Assembly (NCBI GenBank): GCA_947589095.1
Contig: CANQBX010000012.1
Span: 1 to 64,000 of the forward strand
Length of the DNA: 64,000 nucleotides
DNA from: an uncultured Lachnospiraceae bacterium
GTDB lineage: Bacteria; Bacillota; Clostridia; Lachnospirales; Lachnospiraceae
Direction: 5' to 3'
The position numbers and the translations under genes were made by a program. The notes under the pieces are model-generated. The model had not been told where the DNA came from. It worked only from the letters and a program-made list of their open reading frames with translations, and did no database searches. This document shows positions 51,296 to 60,305 of this stretch, one piece after another (position 1 is the first letter of the stretch; each line of letters starts with the position of its first letter).

Positions 51296-51967
51296 GTGGA
51301 CGGTTTGAACTACATTACGATTATAGAAGACGACAAAGCGCTGAACAATGGAATCGCGCTGGCGCTCCGAAACGCGGACTATGCGTTCCGGCAGTACTAT
51401 GCGCTTAAGGAGTATGATCCCGCGGAGAAGGCGGATCTGATCATCCTTGATATTAACCTTCCGGACGGAAACGGATTTGATTTCTTAAAGAAGCTGCGGC
51501 AGTCCTCGGATGTGCCGGTGATCGTGTTGACGGCCAACGATCTGGAGACCGACGAGGTCATGGGTCTGGAGCTGGGGGCGGACGATTATATCACGAAGCC
51601 GTTCAGCCTGATGGTGCTGCGGGCGCGGATCGACAAGGCGCTGAAGCGCCGGCCGAGGGCAGAGGAGAACATATACGCCGACGGACGGTACCGGTTCGAT
51701 TTTGACCGGATGGAGTTCGCGAACCGGGGTGCGTCGGTGGAGTTAAGCAAGACGGAGCAGAAGCTTCTGCGGCTGCTGGTGCAGAATAAGGAGCAGACGC
51801 TGACCAGGGACTTTCTGGTGGACCGGATCTGGACGGACGGCGCGGAATACGTGGACGAGAACGCGCTGTCGGTGACGGTGAACCGGCTTCGGAAGAAGCT
51901 GGACGCGGCGGAGGTGATCCGGACGGTGTACGGCATCGGGTATGTGTGGAGCGCGAAAGGACGCTGA
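51296..51967 (+). CDS. OmpR-family response regulator without a cognate kinase gene
   Basis: The track start is GTG 51296; TTG 51305 is an alternative, as neither has a clear ribosome site. The product of up to 223 residues has a receiver domain (TIIEDDKALNNG acidic pocket, LIILDINLPDGNGFDF phospho-Asp, DDYITKPF Lys) and a winged-helix DNA-binding domain (LTRDFLVDRIWTDGAEYVDENALSVTVNRLRKKL). It resembles VanR/BceR regulators. No kinase follows; instead a second complete regulator-kinase-transporter set begins 65 bp later with lower GC content. It may be an orphan left after a rearrangement. Confidence 0.88.
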   Translation: MDGLNYITIIEDDKALNNGIALALRNADYAFRQYYALKEYDPAEKADLIILDINLPDGNGFDFLKKLRQSSDVPVIVLTANDLETDEVMGLELGADDYITKPFSLMVLRARIDKALKRRPRAEENIYADGRYRFDFDRMEFANRGASVELSKTEQKLLRLLVQNKEQTLTRDFLVDRIWTDGAEYVDENALSVTVNRLRKKLDAAEVIRTVYGIGYVWSAKGR

Positions 51968-52032
51968 GGCTGATCGGGTGTTCAGGGGAGACGGATATGA
52001 TCGGGATCTGTGGAGGAAAATGCGGGACAAGG

Positions 52033-52701
52033 ATGAAACAGAAAATACTGATTATTGAAGATGATGATACAATTCAGACACAGTTGAAAACCCTACTGTC
52101 GGGTAATGGATATGAGGCTGACGCTGTCACCGACTTTTCAAGAGTAATTGAGCAATTCAAAGCATTTGCACCCCATCTTGTTTTGCTGGATATAAAATTG
52201 CCGGGAAACAGCGGCTTTGAAATCTGTTCACAAATCCGCAGCTTTTCCGATATTCCCATTGTGTTTGTAACAAGCAGCAATACAGATATGGATGAACTAT
52301 ACAGTATCATGCTGGGCGGAGATGCTTTTATCACAAAGCCGTATAACACAGCGATATTGCTTGCTAAAATCGCTTCCCTGCTGCGGCGGGCGTATGCGTC
52401 CGGGCAATCCGAAACGCTCGCATGGAACGGCGCGGATTTACATTTGGAAAGCAGTTTGATAGAATATAACGGCCGGAAAGCAGAACTGACAAAAAACGAA
52501 CTGAAAATTCTTTACTATCTTTTTAAGAACGCGGGCAAAATATGCCCCCGCAGCGATATTGTGGATTTTCTCTGGGACAATCAGCTTTATGTGGACGATA
52601 ATGCCCTGAGTGTGAATATGACCCGTATCCGTGAAAAGCTGGCGTCTATTGGGCTTACAGACTTTATCAAAACAAAGCACAGACAGGGGTACACGTTATG
52701 A
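52033..52701 (+). CDS. BceR-type response regulator
   Basis: Start at ATG 52033 (MKQKILIIEDDDTIQ), giving 222 residues. It has a receiver domain (LVLLDIKLPGNSGFE phospho-Asp; DAFITKPYN) and a winged-helix domain (ICPRSDIVDFLWDNQLYVDDNALSVNMTRIREKL). It is followed with a 4-bp overlap by a BceS-type kinase and then by a BceAB-type transporter. A perfect BceR-type operator lies before the transporter genes, making it the expected target. Confidence 0.9.
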   Translation: MKQKILIIEDDDTIQTQLKTLLSGNGYEADAVTDFSRVIEQFKAFAPHLVLLDIKLPGNSGFEICSQIRSFSDIPIVFVTSSNTDMDELYSIMLGGDAFITKPYNTAILLAKIASLLRRAYASGQSETLAWNGADLHLESSLIEYNGRKAELTKNELKILYYLFKNAGKICPRSDIVDFLWDNQLYVDDNALSVNMTRIREKLASIGLTDFIKTKHRQGYTL

Positions 52702-53711
52702 GCGGCAGGCAATATCTGAAAAATCAGCTGCCCGTTATTTTCATCAATCTGCTGGGTATGCTCGCCCTTGCACTGTTTTTGACTGCAGGCGGGAATGGGA
52801 TTCAAACGGTCCTGTTCGTCCTTGCCGTCTGGCTGATCATCCTTGTTTCCTGTCTGCTGCTGTTTTACTATTCCCGGAAAAAGCATCTTGATAAATTGCT
52901 GGATATGGCAGAGAAGCTGGATGAACGGTATTTGCTGCCGGAAATCATGCAGGCGCCGGAACGGGCCGATGAACAGGTTTTCTATCAGATTATGAAGATG
53001 TCCGAAAAATCCATGCTGGAACACATTGGCGAGATACAGAGGGAGCGGCAGGAATATAAAGAATACATCGAACAATGGATCCATGAAGTCAAAACGCCGA
53101 TTACGGCTATGAAGCTGATCTGCGAGAATAACCGCTGTTCCTTTACCAGAGAACTGATGGCCGAATTGGAAAATATCAGCCGTTTCACGGAGCAGGCTTT
53201 GTATTACGCCCGCAGCGAGCATACGGAAAAGGATTATTCTGTCCGTGAAATCCGTCTAAGTGATGTGGTACATGGAGCCATTGCCGACAACAAGTATCTT
53301 CTGCGGCAGAACAATGTGACCGTTACCGCGGAGAATGTGGAGTACAGTGTCTATTCGGATGATAAGTGGCTGCGTTTTATTTTAGACCAGCTTATCAGCA
53401 ATGCAGTAAAATACCGCACAGGCCAGCCGGTTTTGCATTTTTCTGCCGTCAAAGAAAATGACAGCGTTATCCTGTCTGTTGCGGACAACGGCATGGGCAT
53501 ACCGGAAAGTGACCTGCCCCGCATTTTCGAGAAAGGATTTACCGGACAAAACGGACGGACGATCCATAGTTCTACCGGAATCGGCCTGTATCTTTGCAGG
53601 CGGCTTTGCGACAAGCTGGGAATCGGTATTGCGGCAGGTTCCGGGGGAGAAGGCACCACCATTTCTCTTTCCTTCCATATTAACGACTTTGTGACCGGGG
53701 TGCAGGGCTGA
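52698..53711 (+). CDS. BceS-type intramembrane-sensing histidine kinase
   Basis: The 337-residue protein has two close membrane helices (about 11-30 and 37-58) with almost no extracellular loop, the mark of this kinase class. The H box is YIEQWIHEVKTPITAMKLI; N and G boxes are LDQLISNAVKYR and VADNGMGIPESDLPRIFEKGF. Such kinases do not sense the peptide directly but read the state of their BceAB partner. The ATG overlaps the regulator's end by 4 bp. Confidence 0.93.
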   Translation: MSGRQYLKNQLPVIFINLLGMLALALFLTAGGNGIQTVLFVLAVWLIILVSCLLLFYYSRKKHLDKLLDMAEKLDERYLLPEIMQAPERADEQVFYQIMKMSEKSMLEHIGEIQRERQEYKEYIEQWIHEVKTPITAMKLICENNRCSFTRELMAELENISRFTEQALYYARSEHTEKDYSVREIRLSDVVHGAIADNKYLLRQNNVTVTAENVEYSVYSDDKWLRFILDQLISNAVKYRTGQPVLHFSAVKENDSVILSVADNGMGIPESDLPRIFEKGFTGQNGRTIHSSTGIGLYLCRRLCDKLGIGIAAGSGGEGTTISLSFHINDFVTGVQG

Positions 53712-53725
53712 TATGCTCTGCACTT

Positions 53726-53741
53726 CTTACATTTTTGTAAG
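53726..53741 (+). promoter_or_regulatory. BceR-type operator before the bceAB-like genes
   Basis: CTTACATTTTTGTAAG is a perfect inverted repeat containing TTACA-N4-TGTAA, the known BceR-type binding consensus (TNACA-N4-TGTAA). It lies 14 bp after the kinase stop and 129 bp before the transporter ATPase start. Confidence 0.75.
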
Positions 53742-53757
53742 AGCTGCGTAAGGAAAT

Positions 53758-53844
53758 CGGATACAGATAGCCATGAATACCGATTACAATAAAGGCATGA
53801 CCGGATACAAAAGGCCATGAATACAGATTACAATCAGGGCATGA
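53758..53844 (+). repeat. 43-nt tandem repeat before the bceAB-like genes
   Basis: Two copies (53758-53800 and 53802-53844) with a 44-bp period. The inner 30 nt, beginning CCATGAATAC, match at 27 of 30 bases. It lies between the operator and the ribosome site. Confidence 0.7.
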
Positions 53845-53869
53845 AAGATTTGGAAAGGCAGGAGGACGC

Positions 53870-54637
53870 ATGGAACCAATCTTGAAATTGGAGCATATCC
53901 AAAAAATTTACGGCAGCGAGGGGAACATCACAAAAGCCATTCAGGATATCAGCTTTTCCGTAGAAACAGGTGAATTTCTGGGAATTATGGGAGCGTCCGG
54001 CTCCGGGAAAACAACGCTTCTCAACTGCATTTCCACCATTGATACAGTGAGCGCAGGGCACATCTATCTGGGAGGAACAGACATTACCGAGATAAAGGCA
54101 AAATCCCTCGCCCGGTTCCGGCGGGAGAATTTGGGATTTGTGTTTCAGGATTTCAATCTGCTGGATACCCTGACCGTCTCTGAAAACATTGCGCTGGCGC
54201 TTGCGATCAATAAGACCCCGTCGAAAAAAGCGGAACCTCTTGTCCGGGAGATTGCCGACAGGCTGAACATCCGTGATATTCTGGACAAATATCCCTACCA
54301 GGTATCCGGCGGTCAGAAGCAGCGCTGCGCCTGCGCCAGAGCCATCATTAACAATCCAAAGCTGCTTTTGGCGGATGAACCGACCGGGGCCCTGGACAGC
54401 CACTCCTCTCAAATGCTTCTGTCTACGATACAGAGTATCAATGAGCAGATGGGAGCGACGATCCTTATGGTAACGCATGACGCTTTTACAGCCAGCTATG
54501 CAAACCGTATCCTCTTTTTACAGGACGGAAGGATTTTCACAGAATTGAATAAGGGCAGAGACAGCCGGAGCGCCTTCTTTGATAAAATCCTGGACGTCCT
54601 TACCATGATCGGAGGGGGACAAAGCCATGTATGCTAA
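53870..54637 (+). CDS. BceA-type ABC transporter ATPase
   Basis: The 255-residue protein starts after GGCAGGAGG. It has Walker A (GASGSGKTTLLNCIST), Q loop (VFQDFNLLDTLT), signature VSGGQKQRCACARAI and Walker B (LLLADEPTGALDS). It belongs to the LolD/MacB-like group of peptide transporters. The permease gene overlaps its end by 11 bp. With the kinase and regulator upstream it forms a bacitracin/antimicrobial-peptide sensing and removal module. Confidence 0.93.
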   Translation: MEPILKLEHIQKIYGSEGNITKAIQDISFSVETGEFLGIMGASGSGKTTLLNCISTIDTVSAGHIYLGGTDITEIKAKSLARFRRENLGFVFQDFNLLDTLTVSENIALALAINKTPSKKAEPLVREIADRLNIRDILDKYPYQVSGGQKQRCACARAIINNPKLLLADEPTGALDSHSSQMLLSTIQSINEQMGATILMVTHDAFTASYANRILFLQDGRIFTELNKGRDSRSAFFDKILDVLTMIGGGQSHVC

Positions 54638-56840
54638 ACTCGTTTTAAGAAATGCAGAGCGGTCTGTCAAAGACTATCTGATCTACATTGTAACCATGAC
54701 GATCTGCGTCACACTCTTTTATTCATTCCTCTCTATTTCCAGCAGCTATTACCAGCCGGATATAGGCAGCGAATACGATTTTACAATGTTGAGTGACGGG
54801 ATGAAAATGGCAATTTGTGCCGTCACTTTGGTACTGCTGTTTTTGATACGGTTCGTCAATAACTATATGCTGCGCCGCAGGCAAAAGGAGTTTGCGATCC
54901 AGGCCGTCATGGGTATGGAGCAGAGAACCATCGGAAATCTGTTCTTTGCGGAAACCTTTGTCATGGGGATGATTTCGATTGTGACTGGGATTTTCCTCGG
55001 CGTGTTCTGTTCGCAGTTTATGACTGCCATGCTTCTGACTTCCTACGGGAAAGGCTATGAACTGTCATGGACGCTGTTCCCGGATACCGTACTTCTGACG
55101 GTCAGTTTCTTTACCATTAGTTTTATTGCGGCAGGGATGTTCAACACCCGCACCATCAAGAAAACAAGAATCATTGATATGCTTGCGGCAGACCGGGAAA
55201 ATGACCCGGAACTGAAAAGAAGCCGCTGGATTGTCGCAGCTGCCGTCCTGTTTGAACTTTTCACAATATGGATGGCTGTGGCAGGCGTCCAAAAGGTCTG
55301 GTTCTATTATGACAGCCGTTTTGAGCTGCCGGTAAAAGTCATGTTCTGGGGAAATATCATTCTGCCCGCATCGGCCCTGCTTTGGTCTTTGTGGTGGCTG
55401 ATCCGAAAGAAAAAATACGGTTTTTCAAAATGGATTTTGGGGCTGCTCATCTGCTCCGTCCTGAATGCCTGCACAGCGGCCAGTGTACCGGCTTTCATCA
55501 ATCAGTATTATCTTGCGATGGGGGCAGGCATGATCAATCAATATTTATTGTTTGTTCTGGCTGACCTGCTTTTTTTCATCTGTTCCCTGATCTATCTTGC
55601 CGGCAGCTTCATCGCCGCATGGAAAGAAAAATCGCCGGAGCACAGATACAAAGGCGAAAACCTGTTCTTCTTCGGACAGATTACATCAAAACTGAATACC
55701 ACCAGCAAGACGATGACGCTGATCTGCGCGACTCTTGCGCTTGCCATTTTCCTGTTTATTGCCGCCCCAATCCTGACAGGCTGGGCTTCAGGCTATCTGG
55801 ATATACGGTCGATGTATGACGTGCAGATCTTTTCCAGATACAATAATGTATATGATGAAGAAAATCTTCCCGGCGATGATTATGGAATTGTAACGGACTA
55901 CCTCGCAGATCATGGGATTCAAACCGATTATGACTGTACGTTTAACCTCTGCCTTCCGAAGAAAGATGATTTTCACAATCGGTTTAAGTATGATTTTCCT
56001 GTCGCAGCAATTTCATTAAGCGATTACAACACAATTCGGGAAATGCTGGGATACGAGCCGGTTTCTTTATCGGAAAATGAATATACAACGCAATGGAAGG
56101 CAATCGCCGCCGAGGAAGAACGAGACAGCTTTTTGGAGGAGCATACCAGTGTTATGACAGACGCGGGAGAATTGACACTTTCCGGGCAGCCATATTACGA
56201 GGAAGCAATCGGCGAGACGGTGTACAATTCCTACACGGATGTAATCTATGTATTTCCGGACCGTGTCTGTGAAAAGCTGCTTCCCGTAATGCGCAACCGC
56301 TACATCACTGTATCCGAAAGCATTTCCTATGAAAACGCCCGCGAATTGGAACAGGCTTTCTCGGACGAGTATCCGGAAGATACAGATACCGGCGTCAGCT
56401 ATGGTATCCGATTGCGTACCCTGCAGATCAACAGTACAAAAGCGGGCAATTTTGTATTGCAGGCCTCCATGCTTTACGGCGCAGTAGTGCTGATGGTCAT
56501 TTGCCTTACGGTATTATCTTTGCAGCAGCTATTGGACGCGGGGAAATATAAATATCGTTTCGGCGTTCTGCGAAAACTGGGCGTAGAGGAAGAAAGAATA
56601 GGAAGACTTGTGCTGAAGCAATTAGGCGTCTGGTTTGGCCTTCCCATTCTTGTGGCCGTCATAGTTGCCGCTGTTGTGATTGCCTGCTTTATCCAGGCTG
56701 TTTCAGCAGAGATTTCAGCGTATATCGGATTTGGAGCCCTGATGCCGCAGATGGGGATGATCGCGGGAATATTAGCGCTGCTGCTGATCTGCTATTTCAT
56801 CAGTACATGGATACTCTTTAAGCGCTCCATCAAACCATAA
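54627..56840 (+). CDS. BceB-type ABC transporter permease
   Basis: The 737-residue protein has the BceB layout: one N-terminal helix, groups of FtsX-type helices (around 55-190 and 230-310), then a large extracellular domain of about 220 residues (about 390-610) between helices 7 and 8, and final helices in the FtsX domain at the C-terminus. The large domain senses lipid II-linked or peptide antibiotics in known members and signals to BceS. No terminator was seen directly after it. Confidence 0.92.
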   Translation: MYAKLVLRNAERSVKDYLIYIVTMTICVTLFYSFLSISSSYYQPDIGSEYDFTMLSDGMKMAICAVTLVLLFLIRFVNNYMLRRRQKEFAIQAVMGMEQRTIGNLFFAETFVMGMISIVTGIFLGVFCSQFMTAMLLTSYGKGYELSWTLFPDTVLLTVSFFTISFIAAGMFNTRTIKKTRIIDMLAADRENDPELKRSRWIVAAAVLFELFTIWMAVAGVQKVWFYYDSRFELPVKVMFWGNIILPASALLWSLWWLIRKKKYGFSKWILGLLICSVLNACTAASVPAFINQYYLAMGAGMINQYLLFVLADLLFFICSLIYLAGSFIAAWKEKSPEHRYKGENLFFFGQITSKLNTTSKTMTLICATLALAIFLFIAAPILTGWASGYLDIRSMYDVQIFSRYNNVYDEENLPGDDYGIVTDYLADHGIQTDYDCTFNLCLPKKDDFHNRFKYDFPVAAISLSDYNTIREMLGYEPVSLSENEYTTQWKAIAAEEERDSFLEEHTSVMTDAGELTLSGQPYYEEAIGETVYNSYTDVIYVFPDRVCEKLLPVMRNRYITVSESISYENARELEQAFSDEYPEDTDTGVSYGIRLRTLQINSTKAGNFVLQASMLYGAVVLMVICLTVLSLQQLLDAGKYKYRFGVLRKLGVEEERIGRLVLKQLGVWFGLPILVAVIVAAVVIACFIQAVSAEISAYIGFGALMPQMGMIAGILALLLICYFISTWILFKRSIKP

Positions 56841-56974
56841 CGCTGTTTAAGCAACCTGTGATTGCGGGAACAGAAAAAAACGCGTATGCCGGGTGGTAGA
56901 TTTTTCGACAGGAGCATGATATATTGGCATCGATACACGGCCGTGCAAAATAAGTAAGAAAGGAAATTTTGTTT

Positions 56975-57643
56975 ATGAGTTTTGGCAAAAATTTACAGCA
57001 TCTGCGGCGTATGTGCGGAAATATTACGCAGGAGGCTTTGGCGGAAAAGCTGAAAGTCAGCCGGCAGACTATTTCAAAATGGGAACTTAACGAATCGACG
57101 CCGGAAATGGATAAGGCCATAGAGCTTTGCGGACTGTTTAACTGTTCATTGGACAATCTGTTTCGCGAAGAGATGGGCGCCTGCGACGAAGCATACACGG
57201 ATCTTCGCGTGGAGATCGTTCCGGGGTTTCGGTATGTGAAGCACGCGGTGATCAGCAGCGATCCTGAGGGGGACGCCTTTAACTGGGTGCTTAACATCGC
57301 TCGCGACAATGGCGTGGAGCATCCCCGGGTGATCGGCTGGGACTTTCCGTATGTTTCTATGGAGCAGATAAATGTTTACCATATGCACGGCTATGAGGCT
57401 GCGTGGATTCTGCCTGAAGATATAACGCCTCAAAATGTGGAAATCAAGGAGCAGAAGGCTCACAGATATGCCGCGATCCACATCCCTGAACCGTTCAAAA
57501 ATCCGTTTGTGATCATTCCTAACGCATATAAGACATTAATGGAATATATGCGTCTCAACGGTTTGGAGCATACGGACAAAGACGTGATCCCGTGTTTTGA
57601 GACGGACGGCGATTCCATGGATGTTTATATTGCCTGCATATAG
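56975..57643 (+). CDS. XRE-type regulator with GyrI/AraC-like effector-binding domain
   Basis: Start at ATG 56975 after AAGGAAA; the track's TTG is less likely. Of 222 residues, about 1-65 form a helix-turn-helix (ITQEALAEKLKVSRQTISKWE), and about 75-222 look like a GyrI-like small-molecule-binding domain (LRVEIVPGFRYVKHAVIS, AHRYAAIHIPEPFKNP). XRE heads on GyrI-type tails are less common than AraC or MerR heads. It follows the Bce transporter by 134 bp and may respond to a drug-like ligand. The ligand is unknown. Confidence 0.8.
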   Translation: MSFGKNLQHLRRMCGNITQEALAEKLKVSRQTISKWELNESTPEMDKAIELCGLFNCSLDNLFREEMGACDEAYTDLRVEIVPGFRYVKHAVISSDPEGDAFNWVLNIARDNGVEHPRVIGWDFPYVSMEQINVYHMHGYEAAWILPEDITPQNVEIKEQKAHRYAAIHIPEPFKNPFVIIPNAYKTLMEYMRLNGLEHTDKDVIPCFETDGDSMDVYIACI

Positions 57644-57771
57644 CAGTTATACAGCGCATTTGCAATTTGCCATTATTCTTGTTTTTTGGTGTATGAGTCG
57701 GTTTTATAACTGAAGCGATGAAACGCGATCTCGTCTGAATGGTCAGATTCAAAAAAGATTATAAATCAGGT

Positions 57772-57810
57772 ACCGCTGTATGGGAATGAAATCCTGTACG
57801 GCGGTTTTTC
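57772..57810 (+). terminator. terminator after the XRE-effector gene
   Basis: ACCGCTGTA (57772-57780) pairs with TACGGCGGT (57797-57805) with one T·G, then TTTTTC. The 447-bp gap to the next gene also holds three GGAACAGGGG repeats (57839-57876), the promoter below and two copies of a GAGGCC-ACGC-type motif near 57966 and 58002. Confidence 0.75.
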
Positions 57811-57924
57811 TAAGTGAAGATGTACAACGTATTGACTGGGAACAGGGGCAGCCGGAACAGGGGACAGGAACAGGGGCAGCGCGTTTCACGGATGTAATTT
57901 ATATAAATTAAATGCAATATATAC

Positions 57925-57953
57925 TTGACATCCGCTCTGGAATGTGGTATTTT
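57925..57953 (+). promoter_or_regulatory. promoter of the small XRE gene cluster
   Basis: TTGACA (57925-57930), 17-bp spacer, TATTTT (57948-57953). The leader to the ATG at 58091 is about 130 nt. Confidence 0.5.
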
Positions 57954-58090
57954 TGGGGTAAACAGGAGGCCGACGCAGGTAAATAGCAACCCGAGGAGGA
58001 GGCCAACGCGGCAGGCCGAGAGGATAAATTAAGAGCCATGAGCATGTGAGCAGGCCCGACTGCCGCACGCCTGCCAGCAGGAGGTGGGAA

Positions 58091-58306
58091 ATGAGAAATC
58101 TGAGACTCAAATTCAGACGTATCGAGTTGGAGATGTCGCAGACGATGCTTGCTGAGAAAGTGGGCGTCACCCGGCAGACGATCGGGCTGATCGAAGCGGG
58201 AGATTATAATCCGTCGCTTAAGCTCTGCATCGCGATCTGCAAGGCGTTAGGCACTACATTAAATGACCTGTTCTGGGAGGAGGATGGCAAAAATGAAAAG
58301 CAATAA
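58091..58306 (+). CDS. small XRE-family regulator (YozG/plasmid-type, 71 residues)
   Basis: Start at 58091 after GCAGGAGGTGGGAA. The 71-residue protein is almost only a helix-turn-helix domain (MSQTMLAEKVGVTRQTIGLIEAGDYNPSLKL), ending LNDLFWEEDG, the form found before small membrane proteins in many Clostridia. It overlaps the next gene by 23 bp, so the pair is probably one regulatory unit. Confidence 0.9.
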   Translation: MRNLRLKFRRIELEMSQTMLAEKVGVTRQTIGLIEAGDYNPSLKLCIAICKALGTTLNDLFWEEDGKNEKQ

Positions 58307-58781
58307 GAACATTTTAGATGAACGGCAGGAGCAGATATTGCTTCGGATCGAACACAATGGGTGCTGGCTGGCTTTCTGGGGACTGCTGGCAGCTATAATC
58401 GTACAGCTTATTTTAGACGTTGATTTCAGGAATCTTGCGGGGGAATGGATCGTATTTATGCTGCTTTCCCTGTATTTATCCGTGGGATCTATCAGGCAGG
58501 GAATATGGGACCGCCGCCTGAAACCGGATGTGTCGTCGATCGTCGTCAATTCTCTGATAAGCGCGCTTGCCCTGGGAATCCTGGGCTTCGTTCTTACAGT
58601 CAGACGATTCCCGGACAAGATTTTAGGTTCCATGGCTGCCGGAATCGTATATGCGGTCATGGCATTCGTCGTCTGTTTTGTGGTAATGCAGTTATTTGCC
58701 TGTGAGTTTAAGAGGAAACAGTCTAAACTGGAAGAAGAACCGTCGGAGGGAGAGGAAAATGATAAAGCAGATGTTTTATGA
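58284..58781 (+). CDS. DUF6773-like four-helix membrane protein
   Basis: Start at ATG 58284 after GGGAGGAGG, inside the XRE gene. The 165-residue protein has a charged N-terminus (NILDERQEQILLRIEHNG), four hydrophobic helices (about 28-48, 58-72, 90-112, 118-142) and an acidic tail. It fits DUF6773-type partners of small XRE regulators. Function unknown. The next gene overlaps its end by 23 bp. Confidence 0.75.
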   Translation: MAKMKSNKNILDERQEQILLRIEHNGCWLAFWGLLAAIIVQLILDVDFRNLAGEWIVFMLLSLYLSVGSIRQGIWDRRLKPDVSSIVVNSLISALALGILGFVLTVRRFPDKILGSMAAGIVYAVMAFVVCFVVMQLFACEFKRKQSKLEEEPSEGEENDKADVL

Positions 58782-59475
58782 TGAATATCGTACGGTCAAT
58801 CTTGCCTTTCATGATGCGTTAAATAGCAGAGATCCTGAGAAAGTAAGATCTCTGGCGCTGCAGCTCCACGCGCTCGTCCATCCCGCATGTGTCTCCGGCG
58901 GCAGCGAAAAGACCATGGCGGACTATGTGGCGGAATATATGCTTTCCGGACACCAAAATGATCTGGCGCCCAGACAGCCCTGGGAGACAGACCTTCATTA
59001 CGCCGGTACGGACCGGGTCCCCATGGTGTGGCAGCTCTGGCATACCGCGCGGATAGAGGATCTGGTCAGCAATATCCTTCTGGCGGATCAGGAGCAGATA
59101 TTTAACGACAACTGGCAAAAGAAGATCGGTTCGCCGATCACCGACACGGGCAATGCCCTGGAGGCTGAGGAAGCGGTCCGATTTGGCAAAGCCATCCGGC
59201 CGGAAGCACTTTATGAATATATGATCGAAGTCGGGACGAATACCAGGAAGATCATAGTGGGACTTAAAGACGAGGCGCTTTTCGAGATGGTCCCTGAGGA
59301 ATGGGTCATGAAGATCTATGAGGCAGGCGGCGTTACTTCTGACCTGCGTTCTGTATGGCTGCTGGTATTTTGGGGAAGGCTCACCCGCGCCGGGATGCTG
59401 GAAACACCCATGACGAACCATTACATGATGCACATCCCGCCTTGCCTTGATAACCTTCCGATCATATCTGCTTAA
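58759..59475 (+). CDS. DinB-like protein
   Basis: ATG 58759 follows GGAGGGAGAGG and overlaps the previous gene. The 238-residue protein is helical and contains VPMVWQLWHTARIEDLVSN, where spaced His residues recall the metal site of DinB/YfiT-type four-helix bundles; a first conserved part (ALQLHALVHPACV) offers another His. Members of this superfamily include thiol-S-transferases and many uncharacterised proteins. Assignment is tentative; no enzymatic role is claimed. Confidence 0.6.
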   Translation: MIKQMFYDEYRTVNLAFHDALNSRDPEKVRSLALQLHALVHPACVSGGSEKTMADYVAEYMLSGHQNDLAPRQPWETDLHYAGTDRVPMVWQLWHTARIEDLVSNILLADQEQIFNDNWQKKIGSPITDTGNALEAEEAVRFGKAIRPEALYEYMIEVGTNTRKIIVGLKDEALFEMVPEEWVMKIYEAGGVTSDLRSVWLLVFWGRLTRAGMLETPMTNHYMMHIPPCLDNLPIISA

Positions 59476-59501
59476 AGCTTGCGTTTCGTGGAGGAAATTG
59501 A

Positions 59502-59560
59502 ATGAAACGGGAACTCGGAATGGCTCGCGATTAAATTTATCAGAACAGGAAATAAATTCA
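59502..59560 (+). pseudogene. decayed copy of the DUF3795-nucleotidyltransferase gene start
   Basis: AATTGAATGAAACGGGAACT at 59497-59516 and the next dozen bases match the start of the gene at 61123 closely. After CGCGA the sequence jumps to TTAAATTTATCAGAACAGGAAA, which matches the same gene from 61467. About 315 bp in between are missing and the frame stops after ten codons. A GTGGAGGAA ribosome site is still present. Confidence 0.65.
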
Positions 59561-59600
59561 TCTTTTCGGGGAGAAGAGAGGCAAATCGGGAAATACTGAC

Positions 59601-60125
59601 ATGGTCTATTTTGATGAAAATGGAATTGTAATTCGGGATCTGCGGCAGAGCGACGCCCAAATCATCACGGATGAAGAAATCGCGCAGGGCTGGGATGCGA
59701 CAATAGACAAATACGAAATGAGACTGAGACACCAGGCCGAAGGCAAAGCGGTCGCATTGGCTGCCGAATGGAACGGCAGCATCGCCGGATACATTAACGT
59801 TTATCCTGATGCCAAAAGCGGCGCGTATGCGAATCAAGGCTATGCGGAGATCGTTGACTTCGGCGTTCTGGAGAAATACAGGCGCAGAGGAATCGGCAGC
59901 AGGCTCATGGATATTGCGGAGCAGATCGCATTTTCTTATTCGGACGTGGTATACCTCGGAGTGGGGCTGCACAGCGGATACGGAAGCGCCCAGCGGATGT
60001 ATGTCAAGCGCGGATACATTCCGGACGGGAGCGGCGTCTGGTATAAGGATCAGATCTGTGAACCGTATCGTGATTGCTGTAATGACGATGACCTGGTATT
60101 GTATCTATCCAAACATAGAAAGTAA
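59601..60125 (+). CDS. GNAT-family N-acetyltransferase
   Basis: The 174-residue protein has the GNAT core: IAGYINVYPDAKSG, VDFGVLEKYRRRGIGSRLMDIAE (acetyl-CoA pyrophosphate loop) and YGSAQRMYVKRGYIPDG. The substrate is unknown. No strong ribosome site precedes the ATG. It lies just after the decayed gene copy. Confidence 0.88.
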   Translation: MVYFDENGIVIRDLRQSDAQIITDEEIAQGWDATIDKYEMRLRHQAEGKAVALAAEWNGSIAGYINVYPDAKSGAYANQGYAEIVDFGVLEKYRRRGIGSRLMDIAEQIAFSYSDVVYLGVGLHSGYGSAQRMYVKRGYIPDGSGVWYKDQICEPYRDCCNDDDLVLYLSKHRK

Positions 60126-60305
60126 GGATGGCTTGCAACCTCAAGCTGCAGAAATGCAAACATAAGCCTGCGGCAATTATCCGGGATTGTCTGTACAATA
60201 TCTTCCGGATCTGGTCTGATGGTGTTATACGATCCGGTGCCGGACCGAGAACCCGGATGCAACCAAATTCTCGGCCGGTCAGATTATGATACAGGAGCGG
60301 GGTGA

